A DNA stretch of 36,085 nt from Bacteroidales bacterium (GTDB taxonomy: Bacteria; Bacteroidota; Bacteroidia; Bacteroidales; P3): NCBI GenBank assembly GCA_017962445.1, contig JAGCVI010000036.1:1-36085 (forward strand), written 5' to 3'. The position numbers and the translations under genes are program-made. Positions 8,501-15,773 of the stretch are shown one piece after another (the first letter of the stretch is position 1; the number at the start of each line of letters is the position of its first letter). The notes beneath the pieces are model-generated. The model was not told the DNA's origin, ran no database searches, and saw only the letters and a program-made list of their open reading frames with translations.

Positions 8501-9567
8501 ACGACAAAGGTCAGATACGTTTCGGACTTAGCGCCATCAAAGGCATGGGTGAGGCTGCGGCGCAAGCTATAATCGATGAACGTGAAAAAAACGGTCCCTA
8601 TAATGATGTTTTCGACCTTCTGAATCGTATCGACATGAAGGCTGTCAACCGCAAAAACCTTGAAGTGCTGGTGAAATCGGGTGCTTTTGACCAGCTGAAA
8701 GGTGTGCACCGCGCTCAATACATGCACAAGGATGTTCCAAGCGAAAACGCCCCTACGTATCTTGAAAAACTGGTACGTTGGCAGGCTCATAAACGCGAGG
8801 CAGCCAATGCTTCACAAATGTCTATCTTCGATGTTTCAGATGATATGAAAAGCGAGGAATATCCTCCAGTTCCTGAGTGTGAGCCTTGGACAAGCGTGGA
8901 ACAATGCAATTACGAGAAGGAGGTTATCGGATTCTATCTCAGCGGACATCCCCTCGACGACTACAAGGAAGAAATGACAAACTTCGTCACTGTCAGTGTG
9001 TCACAGTTGTCAAACCTCGAAGCGTTGGCAGCACGACGCGACGTGCGTTTCGGCGGCATCGTTACCGACGCAATGTCAGGTATCTCGCAGCGCACGGGCC
9101 GCCCATACGGCAGCATGACAATAGAGGATTACTACGGCTCCTACGAGTTGAGACTCTTTGGCGACGATTGTGTGAAATATAAGCATTTCTGTGAGAAAGG
9201 AATGTTTATTTTTGTACATGGTGAGGTTACACAACTTACAGTGCGAAAGGACGGTGTGGAATCGAAATTGCCGCCGAAATTGAAAATCATCGACATGATG
9301 CTGCTTAGCGAGGTTGTGGAAAAATACACTAAAACTATCAATTTCCATATAGACATCAACAGTCTCAACGACGATTTTTGCACACGGCTCAAAAAACTGG
9401 TACGCCAAAACCGCGGCAAGGTGCAGCTTACAGTCAATGTTATTGACAAGGAACATGAAATGACCCTGTTTATGTCATCTAACGACATGACTGTCGACCC
9501 CTCTACATTTATCAAACTGCTCAAGGAGATGCCCGAAGTTAGTAGTGTTACGTTGAACAACAAATAA
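5563..9567 (+). CDS. dnaE: DNA polymerase III alpha subunit
   Basis: This is the replicative DNA polymerase. The 1334-residue product begins with a PHP domain carrying HLHVHSH (6-12), LTDHGN (39-44), later CSACIGGEIP and NDVHF, so the metal-ligand motifs look intact. The palm has GPGRGSAAGS and PDIDVDF (538-544), with D541 and D543 as probable catalytic aspartates; the third is probably D720 in KMDFLGLKNL. Helix-hairpin-helix segments and a C-terminal OB domain (about 1160-1240, GGIVTDAMSGISQRTGRPYG) follow. A charged, probably coiled-coil insertion of about 55 residues (59-113) interrupts the PHP domain. I recall similar insertions in Bacteroidales DnaE, which would explain the length. It is the first gene of a five-gene run; the next start is 4 bases after its stop. 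Confidence 0.97.
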   Translation: MPYFTHLHVHSHFSILDGMSKVPDLIKKCKRNGMYAMALTDHGNMFGIKELVDTAAKENGKIKDEIKGLKKRLGELEMASADYVEEVAEGKPAKTKDMLIAEVEDRIATLNGQFFKPIIGIEAYCAHRTLYDKDPSVKERDPETGRERITDRSGYHIILLAKNKQGYKNLCKLSSIAFIDGYFYSPRIDHNVLEKYHDGIICCSACIGGEIPQKIMKDDIEGAEESVRWFKNLFGDDFYLEMQRHKTDKPNAAYDTYPKQQKVNRYLEEFARKYNIKLIATNDVHFVEEEHGEAHDRLICLSTGKDFDDPNRLHYTKQEWLKSPDEMAAIFEDLPEVLENTREITDKIELYDIDSAPIMPVFPIPDDFGSEEEYRNRITEEDLFNEFTRNEKGEVVLSQEKAEDKISKLGGYDKLYRIKFEADYLAKLVWEGARKRYLPERTELTGQQEIKEALSEEIQERIIFELHTIKTMGFPGYFLIVADYIRGAREELGVSVGPGRGSAAGSVVAYCLWITDIDPLKYDLLFERFLNPDRISLPDIDVDFDDAGRGKVLDWITQKYGKERVAHIITYGTMASKSAIADVARIQKVPLNVVNQIKSYIPDRSFPDNVKDEKGKSPSVNLKNCYKYVPELHRIMESPDDEKFMNEPYKEIKQVLTYAEELEDTNRQIGIHACGVIIGADDLTNYAPVCTIKDKESNEDVLVTQYDGHVIENVGLIKMDFLGLKNLSIIKDALNTIKKRHGVDIDIDHIPIDDDATYQLFCDGNTVGTFQFESPGMQKYLRELQPHVFEDLIAMNALYRPGPMDYIPDFIARKMGRKPVEYDIPCMEDYLKDTYGITVYQEQVMLLSRQLAGFTRGQSDTLRKAMGKKQIEKMNELEILFYEGGEKNGHPKDKLNKIWEDWKKFASYAFNKSHATCYSWVAYQTAYLKAHYPAEYMAAVMTSSLSDIKRVTELMEDCRKNKIEILAPCVNESEINFSVNDKGQIRFGLSAIKGMGEAAAQAIIDEREKNGPYNDVFDLLNRIDMKAVNRKNLEVLVKSGAFDQLKGVHRAQYMHKDVPSENAPTYLEKLVRWQAHKREAANASQMSIFDVSDDMKSEEYPPVPECEPWTSVEQCNYEKEVIGFYLSGHPLDDYKEEMTNFVTVSVSQLSNLEALAARRDVRFGGIVTDAMSGISQRTGRPYGSMTIEDYYGSYELRLFGDDCVKYKHFCEKGMFIFVHGEVTQLTVRKDGVESKLPPKLKIIDMMLLSEVVEKYTKTINFHIDINSLNDDFCTRLKKLVRQNRGKVQLTVNVIDKEHEMTLFMSSNDMTVDPSTFIKLLKEMPEVSSVTLNNK

Positions 9568-9571
9568 AACA

Positions 9572-10438
9572 ATGATAAAACTAAGTACACCTGTTGATTC
9601 ATCTCCTTTGGGCTTTGTGATAAGCCACAATAACAGTCTGATGTTTCTGGGCTCTTGTTTTGCGGAAAATATGGGAACTCAGATGCAACAGCTGGGATTC
9701 TCTGTTTCGGTTAACCCGTTTGGCATACTTTATAACCCATTGTCGATGGCTGAAGCTATGAGACGCTGTCTCGACGATGAGGCGATTGGAGAGGAGAAAC
9801 TTGTGTTTTATGAAGGCTTGTGGCATTCTTGGCTGCACCATGGCGCCTTTTCGCGTCGCGACAAGCAAGAGTGTCTTGATGTGTGCAATGAGTCTATCCA
9901 CAGTGCCAATGATTTCCTCAAAACATGCGACACACTGGTCGTTACCTTTGGCTCCGCATGGGCGTATGTCTTGGATGATGGCTTGATTGTTGCCAATTGT
10001 CACAAAGTGCCGGCGTCCCGTTTCTCAAAACGACTTCTCTCCGTCGACGAGGTGGTGACGTCATGGCTGCCATTGACAGAAAGACTGCTTCAACAGGGTA
10101 AGCGAATTGTATTTACGGTCAGCCCTGTGCGTCATTTGGCATACGGAGCTCATGGCAACCAACTAGGAAAGGCGGTGCTCTTGCTCGCTATTGAGGAAAT
10201 GCTTGCAAAATGCGCCAAAGGAATTGCCTACTTCCCTGCTTACGAGATTGTTGTTGACGAACTGCGAGACTACCGCTTCTATGCTGACGATATGGCACAT
10301 CCCTCGCCTTTGGCTGAACGCGTAGTATGGCAACGCTTCCAGGAATCTTGCATGTCTTCCGAAACGATAGAGAAATGCAGACAGCGCGAACTTGAAATCA
10401 AACGACAAAACCACCGGCCTCTGCATGGTGGTACATGA
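9572..10438 (+). CDS. GSCFA-domain protein (SGNH-hydrolase-like)
   Basis: The 288-residue protein carries the family's name-giving motif GSCFAENMG at 27-35, where the serine of GSC sits at the position of the SGNH nucleophile. Near the C-terminus YADDMAHPSP supplies a D-x-x-H pair like the catalytic Asp/His of SGNH hydrolases. GSCFA proteins are common in Bacteroidota, and their substrate is unknown; an acyl or acetyl esterase role on an envelope sugar or lipid would be a guess. There is no signal peptide. It sits 4 bases after dnaE, and its TGA overlaps an in-frame ATG of the ddl reading frame (ATGA at 10435-10438). Confidence 0.9.
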   Translation: MIKLSTPVDSSPLGFVISHNNSLMFLGSCFAENMGTQMQQLGFSVSVNPFGILYNPLSMAEAMRRCLDDEAIGEEKLVFYEGLWHSWLHHGAFSRRDKQECLDVCNESIHSANDFLKTCDTLVVTFGSAWAYVLDDGLIVANCHKVPASRFSKRLLSVDEVVTSWLPLTERLLQQGKRIVFTVSPVRHLAYGAHGNQLGKAVLLLAIEEMLAKCAKGIAYFPAYEIVVDELRDYRFYADDMAHPSPLAERVVWQRFQESCMSSETIEKCRQRELEIKRQNHRPLHGGT

Positions 10439-10461
10439 ATTATGCAATAATTAAAAAAGAT

Positions 10462-11478
10462 ATGAAAAAAAACATAGCACTTGTAATGGGTGGCTTCTCC
10501 GGCGAGCACCAGATTTCAATCAATAGCGGTTGTCAGGTATATGATTCACTTGACAAACAGAAATACAACGTGTATAAAATTGTTATAGGTGGGTTGAAAG
10601 ATGGAGTAATTGACCGAAACCAGTGGTATTGGCTTGCAGATGACGGCACCCATCGTCCGGTAGACCGCGCCGATTTCTCTGTTGTCGACAAGGGTGAAAA
10701 GGTCTTGTTTGATCTGGCATTCATTATCATCCATGGCAACCCTGGTGAGAACGGTGTAATGCAGGGCTATTTTGACCTTCTCGGCATCAAGTATTCCACA
10801 TGTGGCTTCTATACCTCTGCCTTGACATTCAACAAGGGCTACTGCAATGCTGTTGTACGTGGTTTCGATGTTGTGCATGTGGCCGACTCATACCTTGTCT
10901 ATGGCGATCAGCCATTCGAGGAGAAAACCATTTTGGAGCATCTCGGACTCCCATTGTTTGTCAAGCCGGCCTCGGGAGGAAGCAGTGTGGCGACAACAAA
11001 GGTTAAAAAAGCCGAAGACCTTTTGCCTGCCATCAGGGAAGCTCTTACAGAGGATAGTGCTGTGCTTGTCGAACAGTTTGTCAAGGGTCGTGAATTCGAC
11101 TGCGGCATTTTAAAGGCCTCGGGCAAAAAGTTTGTTTTCCCTATAACGGAGATTATTCCACTGGGCGGCCATGAGTTTTTTGACTATGCCGCCAAATATG
11201 ACGGTTTCTCTAACGAGGTCACTCCCGCTGAGGTTGAGCCTGAAATTGCTGAGGAAATCCAAGAAATATCCTCTCGTCTGTACGATTTGCTCGACTGCCG
11301 CGGTGTGGTGCGCTTTGACTATATATATGATACCGACAAATCAAGGCTTACCTTTTTGGAAGTCAACACCATCCCCGGTCAGAGCGCTGAAAGCATCGTG
11401 CCCAAGCAGGCACGCGCTATGGGAATCTCAACCTCCAAACTATACGAGATGATAATAGAGGATTCCTTGAACAGGTGA
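10462..11478 (+). CDS. ddl: D-alanine--D-alanine ligase
   Basis: Ddl joins two D-alanines with ATP to make the dipeptide used by MurF in peptidoglycan synthesis. The ATP-grasp features are visible: N-terminal IALVMGGFSGEHQISINSG, the glycine-rich LFVKPASGGSSVATTKV loop, the VEQFVKGREFDCGI strand and the C-terminal metal-binding TFLEVNTIPGQSAESI. I chose ATG 10462 (338 residues) because MKKNIALVMGG is where family members begin. An in-frame ATG at 10435 overlapping the GSCFA stop (ATGA) would add nine residues and may be used through coupling. It is third in the dnaE operon. Confidence 0.93.
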   Translation: MKKNIALVMGGFSGEHQISINSGCQVYDSLDKQKYNVYKIVIGGLKDGVIDRNQWYWLADDGTHRPVDRADFSVVDKGEKVLFDLAFIIIHGNPGENGVMQGYFDLLGIKYSTCGFYTSALTFNKGYCNAVVRGFDVVHVADSYLVYGDQPFEEKTILEHLGLPLFVKPASGGSSVATTKVKKAEDLLPAIREALTEDSAVLVEQFVKGREFDCGILKASGKKFVFPITEIIPLGGHEFFDYAAKYDGFSNEVTPAEVEPEIAEEIQEISSRLYDLLDCRGVVRFDYIYDTDKSRLTFLEVNTIPGQSAESIVPKQARAMGISTSKLYEMIIEDSLNR

Positions 11479-11506
11479 TTTGGAAAAAGAAAAAAATGTC
11501 ATACAA

Positions 11507-12037
11507 ATGGATAATGAAGTATTAAAGTGTTTGCGTGAACGCCGCAGCGTTCGCGCATTTAAACCCGAGCAGATTACCGACGAGGAGCTGAAAGCCGTGC
11601 TCGACGCAGGGACCTATGCACCTACGGGAATGAATTACCAAGACCCATGGATCGTGGCAGTTCAGAATCCTGAGATTATCAAACGACTGGTGAAAATGAA
11701 TGCTGCGGTTATGGGTACCGACAGCAATCCCTATTACGATGCTCCGACCATAGTCCTTGTTTTCGCCTCTCGTCCTGAAAAATGGAAAAATGGAGTTCCT
11801 GATGCTTCTCTTGTGTTAGGCAACATGATGAATGCCGCCCATGCAATCGGGTTGGGCTCCTGCTGGATAAACCGTGAACGCGAGATGTTCGACACTAGGG
11901 AAGGAATAGATTTGATGCGTCAGTTTGGTCTGCCGGAAGATCTTATAGGTGTTGGCGCCATCTCACTGGGATATCCGGCCAATCAGATACCACCGGCTCG
12001 TCCTCGCAAAGAGCATTATTATCGAATTGTGAAATGA
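11507..12037 (+). CDS. Nitroreductase-family FMN-dependent oxidoreductase
   Basis: The 176-residue product is a small nitroreductase-fold flavoprotein. RERRSVRAFKPEQ near the N-terminus matches the phosphate-binding arginine segment, followed by ELKAVLDAGTYAPTGMNYQDP. The middle part (MNAAHAIGLGSCWINR) and the end (GAISLGYPANQIPPARPRK) are typical. Such enzymes use NAD(P)H to reduce nitro groups, quinones or flavins; the physiological substrate is not known. I prefer ATG 11507. A longer frame from TTG 11480 starts one base after the ddl stop but adds a lysine/glutamate-rich stretch not seen in the family. The stop overlaps the next ATG (ATGA at 12034). Confidence 0.9.
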   Translation: MDNEVLKCLRERRSVRAFKPEQITDEELKAVLDAGTYAPTGMNYQDPWIVAVQNPEIIKRLVKMNAAVMGTDSNPYYDAPTIVLVFASRPEKWKNGVPDASLVLGNMMNAAHAIGLGSCWINREREMFDTREGIDLMRQFGLPEDLIGVGAISLGYPANQIPPARPRKEHYYRIVK

Positions 12038-12801
12038 AGGAAATAATCGTCGACGACGCAACAAAAACGTTGCTGCGTCTATATGCCCAACGGTACGAAA
12101 CGGTTGAATTCCTCAACGGAGACCCGTCGTGGTATATGCATCAGGTGGAAGGAGACAGAAACCGCGAGTCAATGGCTTTCGTCGCCTCCTGCCTCAGCTA
12201 TGGCAGCCGCACTCAGTTTATGCCTAAGATTGGACAACTGCTGGAATGGTCTGGTGGCGACATGGATTTGTGGATTCGCAGCGGGGGCTACAGACAGCAT
12301 TTCAGTCCGGATGACAAAAACTGCTTCTATCGCCTTTACAATAAGGAATGTATATTCCGTTTCTTCGAAGCATATAGGAAAATGCTTGTCGACTATGGCT
12401 CTATGGGCGAATATGTGAGGAATTGTGCCTCCGACGGATTTCATGCTGTGGAAGCTGTCTGTGCCTTTTTCTCAAGTAAAAGAGTTGGCGCGGTTGTCCC
12501 TAAAGATACAATGTCGGCATGTAAACGTGTCTGCATGTTCTTGCGGTGGATGGTGCGCGACAACTCTCCTGTGGATCTTGGGCTATGGGCAGACTTTATC
12601 GATCGTCGTACACTCATTATGCCTCTCGACACCCATGTCGTAAGCCAGTCGATACGACTGGGATTGCTCTCCAGCGGAAGTGCATCAATGAACGCCGCCC
12701 GTCGTCTTACCTCTACAATGTCACTGGTATTCCCCAATGACCCGCTGAAAGGTGATTTCGCCTTGTTTGGCTATGGCATAAATGAAAGCAAGGAATCATA
12801 A
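12034..12801 (+). CDS. TIGR02757 (DUF2400) family protein
   Basis: The 255-residue product fits the TIGR02757 family of Bacteroidota and some other bacteria. Recognisable points are the ASCLSYGSRTQFMPKIGQLL segment (about 51-70), the FLRWMVR...PVDLGLW core and LIMPLDTHVVSQSIRLGLL, which look like a helix-hairpin-helix DNA glycosylase fold. The family function is not established; a DNA-repair glycosylase role is only an inference from the fold. There is no signal peptide. It is the last gene of the dnaE operon, with a start overlapping the nitroreductase stop. No terminator hairpin is clear downstream, before the tonB promoter. Confidence 0.85.
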   Translation: MKEIIVDDATKTLLRLYAQRYETVEFLNGDPSWYMHQVEGDRNRESMAFVASCLSYGSRTQFMPKIGQLLEWSGGDMDLWIRSGGYRQHFSPDDKNCFYRLYNKECIFRFFEAYRKMLVDYGSMGEYVRNCASDGFHAVEAVCAFFSSKRVGAVVPKDTMSACKRVCMFLRWMVRDNSPVDLGLWADFIDRRTLIMPLDTHVVSQSIRLGLLSSGSASMNAARRLTSTMSLVFPNDPLKGDFALFGYGINESKES

Positions 12802-12897
12802 AAAAATCATTCGTGGGAGCTATTGTATAAATGCTTAAATTTTAGAACTTTATACAGGTAGGATAAAGACTGATGGAATTTTTTTTACAATCTATTG

Positions 12898-12927
12898 TTG
12901 ATAATTCAAAAAATAGTTGTAATTTAG
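12898..12927 (+). promoter_or_regulatory. Bacteroidota-type promoter of tonB
   Basis: TTG (12898-12900), a 19-base spacer and TAATTTAGC (12920-12928) fit the TTTG-N19-TAnnTTTG pattern closely; the -7 box differs by one base. Transcription should start near 12935, leaving a leader of about 55 bases without a Shine-Dalgarno sequence. Confidence 0.6.
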
Positions 12928-12990
12928 CAATGTGAAAGGAGTAGGTTCCTTACACGTAATAATAGTAATAAATAATTAAAAGTTAATAAT

Positions 12991-13689
12991 ATGGAAGCAA
13001 AAAAATCACAGCAGGCTGACCTTGAAAAAAAGAAAGGTCTTTTCCTGGAGATAGGTTTGGTGTCGATTTTGGCTCTTGTCCTTGTTGCTTTCAATCTCAG
13101 AAGTACTGAAAGCAGCGGTAGTGGTTTGAAAATAACTCAGGTAAGCAATGAGATGGAGGAAGAGGTTCTCCAAACTGAGGAAGAACAGCAGCAAGAACCT
13201 GAACCCGAACCAGAGCAGCCGGAGCCAGAGGTCACTACCGAACTTGAGGTTGTCGACAATGACGCCGAAATCGAGAACGAGCTTGGTATCATCGATGCTG
13301 GTGACGACGCTAACAAGGCTCAAGAAGAGGTTGTCGTTACCGATGTTGGAGAGGAAAAAGCCGTTGAAGAAGAGGAAATTTTCATATTCGTTGAGAAATT
13401 TCCTGAGTACCCCGGTGGAGAAGAGGCTCTCTACAAATTCCTCAACCAGAGTATCCAGTATCCTGAAATGGCTCGCGAGAACAACATAACAGGAACAGTG
13501 GTTATCAAGTTCGTCGTCGAGAAGGATGGCAGCATCACCAAGGCAAGCATTCTTCGCGAGATCGGCGGCGGCTGCGGTAAGGAAGCTCTTCGTGTTGTAA
13601 ACTCGATGCCTAAGTGGAAACCCGGCCAGCAGAGCGGTAAAGCCGTGCGTACCGAGTTCACACTTCCGGTTCAGTTCCAACTCCAATAG
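12991..13689 (+). CDS. tonB: TonB-family energy transducer
   Basis: TonB proteins pass energy from the inner-membrane ExbB/ExbD proton channel to outer-membrane receptors. The 232-residue product has a short cytoplasmic N-terminus, one membrane segment (about 18-39, FLEIGLVSILALVLVAFNL) and an acidic Glu/Pro/Gln-rich spacer (about 50-130, with EPEPEPEQPEPE) for crossing the periplasm. The C-terminal TonB domain (about 135-232) contains EYPGGEEALYKFLNQSIQYP, GTVVIKFVVEKDGSI and the closing strand VRTEFTLPVQFQL. It lacks an exbB/exbD neighbour. It has its own promoter and terminator, so it is a monocistronic unit. Genomes of this phylum carry many TonB paralogues, so the receptor partners cannot be told. 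Confidence 0.93.
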   Translation: MEAKKSQQADLEKKKGLFLEIGLVSILALVLVAFNLRSTESSGSGLKITQVSNEMEEEVLQTEEEQQQEPEPEPEQPEPEVTTELEVVDNDAEIENELGIIDAGDDANKAQEEVVVTDVGEEKAVEEEEIFIFVEKFPEYPGGEEALYKFLNQSIQYPEMARENNITGTVVIKFVVEKDGSITKASILREIGGGCGKEALRVVNSMPKWKPGQQSGKAVRTEFTLPVQFQLQ

Positions 13690-13713
13690 GTTGAATCCTT
13701 ATTACACAATATC

Positions 13714-13742
13714 AAGGCGGACACTATCTGTTCGCCTTTTTT
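13714..13742 (+). terminator. Rho-independent terminator of tonB
   Basis: The stem AAGGCGGAC (13714-13722) pairs with GTTCGCCTT (13730-13738), with one G-T pair and a 7-base loop. It runs into TTTTTT (13737-13742) 25 bases after the tonB stop. Confidence 0.85.
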
Positions 13743-13814
13743 GGTACGCCAGTGTATTCCACCAATACAACAATAAAAACTAACAACCAAAAATTATTAT
13801 CCCTTCATCACTAA

Positions 13815-15758
13815 GTGATTTCTGTTAACAATCTTTCGGTCCAGTTCACAGGAGTGAACCTCTTCGACGGTGTCACATTCAATGTCGGTGATCGTGACAG
13901 GATAGGTCTCGTCGGGAAAAATGGCGCCGGCAAATCCACACTTCTCAAAATACTCTGCCGCCAGCAGGAACCGGAGACGGGTACTATCGTCATAGCATCA
14001 GGCCAGACTGTTGGTTACCTCCCGCAGGAAATGGTGCCGGACAGCGTGGGTACTGTGATTGAAGAGACCATGACTGCATTCGACCAAATAGATTCTCTTG
14101 AAAAACGTCAACAAACACTCTCGACAGAGATTGCGGAAAGGACAGACTACGAGTCCGCTGAATATGAACGATTGCTGTCGAACCTGCATGAAGTCACCGA
14201 ACAGATAGCTATGCTCGGTGGGAGCAACCGCAGGGAACAGGCAGAAAAGGTTCTTCTGGGCTTGGGCTTCCGCCATTGCGATTTCAACCGTCTCGTGGCT
14301 GAATTCAGCGGAGGATGGCAGATGCGTGTGGAATTGGCGAAACTACTGCTTAAACGACCGGATTTTCTCCTTCTTGACGAGCCTACCAACCACCTCGATA
14401 TAGAATCAATACAGTGGCTTGAAAATTACCTTGTCACATACCCAGGAGCTGTGGTACTTGTATCTCACGACCGTACATTCCTCGACAACATCACTGGTAG
14501 GACTATAGAGATTACGGCAGGGAAAATATACGACTATAAGGTCTCCTATTCCGAATATGTAGTTCAGATGCAGCAACGACGCGCTTCGCAGATGGCATCA
14601 CTGACAAACCAGCAGCGTCAGGTGGCTCAGATTGAGGCTTTTATTGAACGTTTCCGCTACAAGGCAACGAAGTCAAAACAGGTCCAGTCACGCATCAAAA
14701 TGCTTGAACGTATGGAGGAAATCAAGGTGGATGAAGTGTCGACGGAAAGCATCCATTTCCAATTTCCTCCTGCACCGCATAGCGGCAAGATTGTCTTGGA
14801 GGCTTCACACCTTGGTAAAGCTTATGGCGACAACCAGGTGTTCGATGATGTCGAATTCCTTGTGACCTCCGGCACCAAGCTCGCTTTTGTGGGTCGCAAC
14901 GGTGAGGGTAAGTCGACACTGGCAAAAATCATAGTGGGTGAGATTAATGACTACTCGGGTGTCTTCAAACTCGGTCATCAGGTTCAGATTGGTTATTATG
15001 CCCAAAACCAGGCAGCTATGCTCAACGGTGAGAAGACTGTCTTCCAGACTATCGACGACGCTGCCGTTGGAGACATCAGACCTAAAATCCGCAATATTTT
15101 GGGTTCGTTCCTCTTCGATGACGACGATATCGACAAAAAAGTAAAGGTGCTGTCGGGTGGCGAAAAGGCCCGTCTGGCATTGGCCAAATTGTTGCTCACG
15201 CCATGTAACCTCTTGGTACTCGACGAACCTACAAATCACCTTGACATGGATTCGAAGGATATTCTGAAAAATGCACTTTTACAATATACAGGTACTTTGG
15301 TGGTTGTATCGCATGACAGGGATTTCCTTCAGGGCTTGACCGACACTCTCTTTGAGTTCCGCGACGGCGGCGTACATGAATTCAAGGGCGATATTTTCGA
15401 ATTTCTGGAATACCGTAAACTGGAACATCTGAAAGACCTTGACAAAAACCGCGACACCAAGGCCGCCTCCTCTACTGTGGCTTCTGTGTCACAAAACAAG
15501 CTCAACTATCAACAATCTAAAGAGAGGGAACGGGAATTGAGAAAACTCCGAGGTGCCGTGGAACGTATCGAACAGGAAATATCGTCGCTCGAAGAACAAA
15601 TTTCGGAAAAAGAGTCGTTGCTCGCTTCTGGAAATCCGGAAGTAACGGGGAATGCAGATTTCTATAGCTCATACCAGTCCCTTAAAGACAAACTTGAAGA
15701 ACGGATGTCGGCATGGGAGGAGGCTACAATTGCAGTAGAGGACTTTGAGAACAGATAG
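13815..15758 (+). CDS. ABC-F family ATPase with C-terminal coiled coil (Uup/YdiF-like)
   Basis: This is a second ABC-F protein, 647 residues, distinct from EttA. The first cassette has Walker A GKNGAGKS (34-41), the signature FSGGWQMR and LLLDEPTNHLD. The second has GRNGEGKS, LSGGEKARLALAK and LVLDEPTNHLD. A basic linker (about 265-310, with RFRYKATKSKQVQSR) separates them. After the second cassette a charged coiled coil (about 555-647) forms the ABC-transporter C-terminal domain, as in Uup-type proteins. Likely roles are ribosome rescue or assembly; antibiotic protection cannot be excluded. Translation starts at GTG 13815; MISVNNLSVQF is the family N-terminus and there is no ATG nearby. It ends 15 bases from the convergent yifB stop. 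Confidence 0.9.
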   Translation: MISVNNLSVQFTGVNLFDGVTFNVGDRDRIGLVGKNGAGKSTLLKILCRQQEPETGTIVIASGQTVGYLPQEMVPDSVGTVIEETMTAFDQIDSLEKRQQTLSTEIAERTDYESAEYERLLSNLHEVTEQIAMLGGSNRREQAEKVLLGLGFRHCDFNRLVAEFSGGWQMRVELAKLLLKRPDFLLLDEPTNHLDIESIQWLENYLVTYPGAVVLVSHDRTFLDNITGRTIEITAGKIYDYKVSYSEYVVQMQQRRASQMASLTNQQRQVAQIEAFIERFRYKATKSKQVQSRIKMLERMEEIKVDEVSTESIHFQFPPAPHSGKIVLEASHLGKAYGDNQVFDDVEFLVTSGTKLAFVGRNGEGKSTLAKIIVGEINDYSGVFKLGHQVQIGYYAQNQAAMLNGEKTVFQTIDDAAVGDIRPKIRNILGSFLFDDDDIDKKVKVLSGGEKARLALAKLLLTPCNLLVLDEPTNHLDMDSKDILKNALLQYTGTLVVVSHDRDFLQGLTDTLFEFRDGGVHEFKGDIFEFLEYRKLEHLKDLDKNRDTKAASSTVASVSQNKLNYQQSKERERELRKLRGAVERIEQEISSLEEQISEKESLLASGNPEVTGNADFYSSYQSLKDKLEERMSAWEEATIAVEDFENR

Positions 15759-15773
15759 TGGCACATTTATGAA

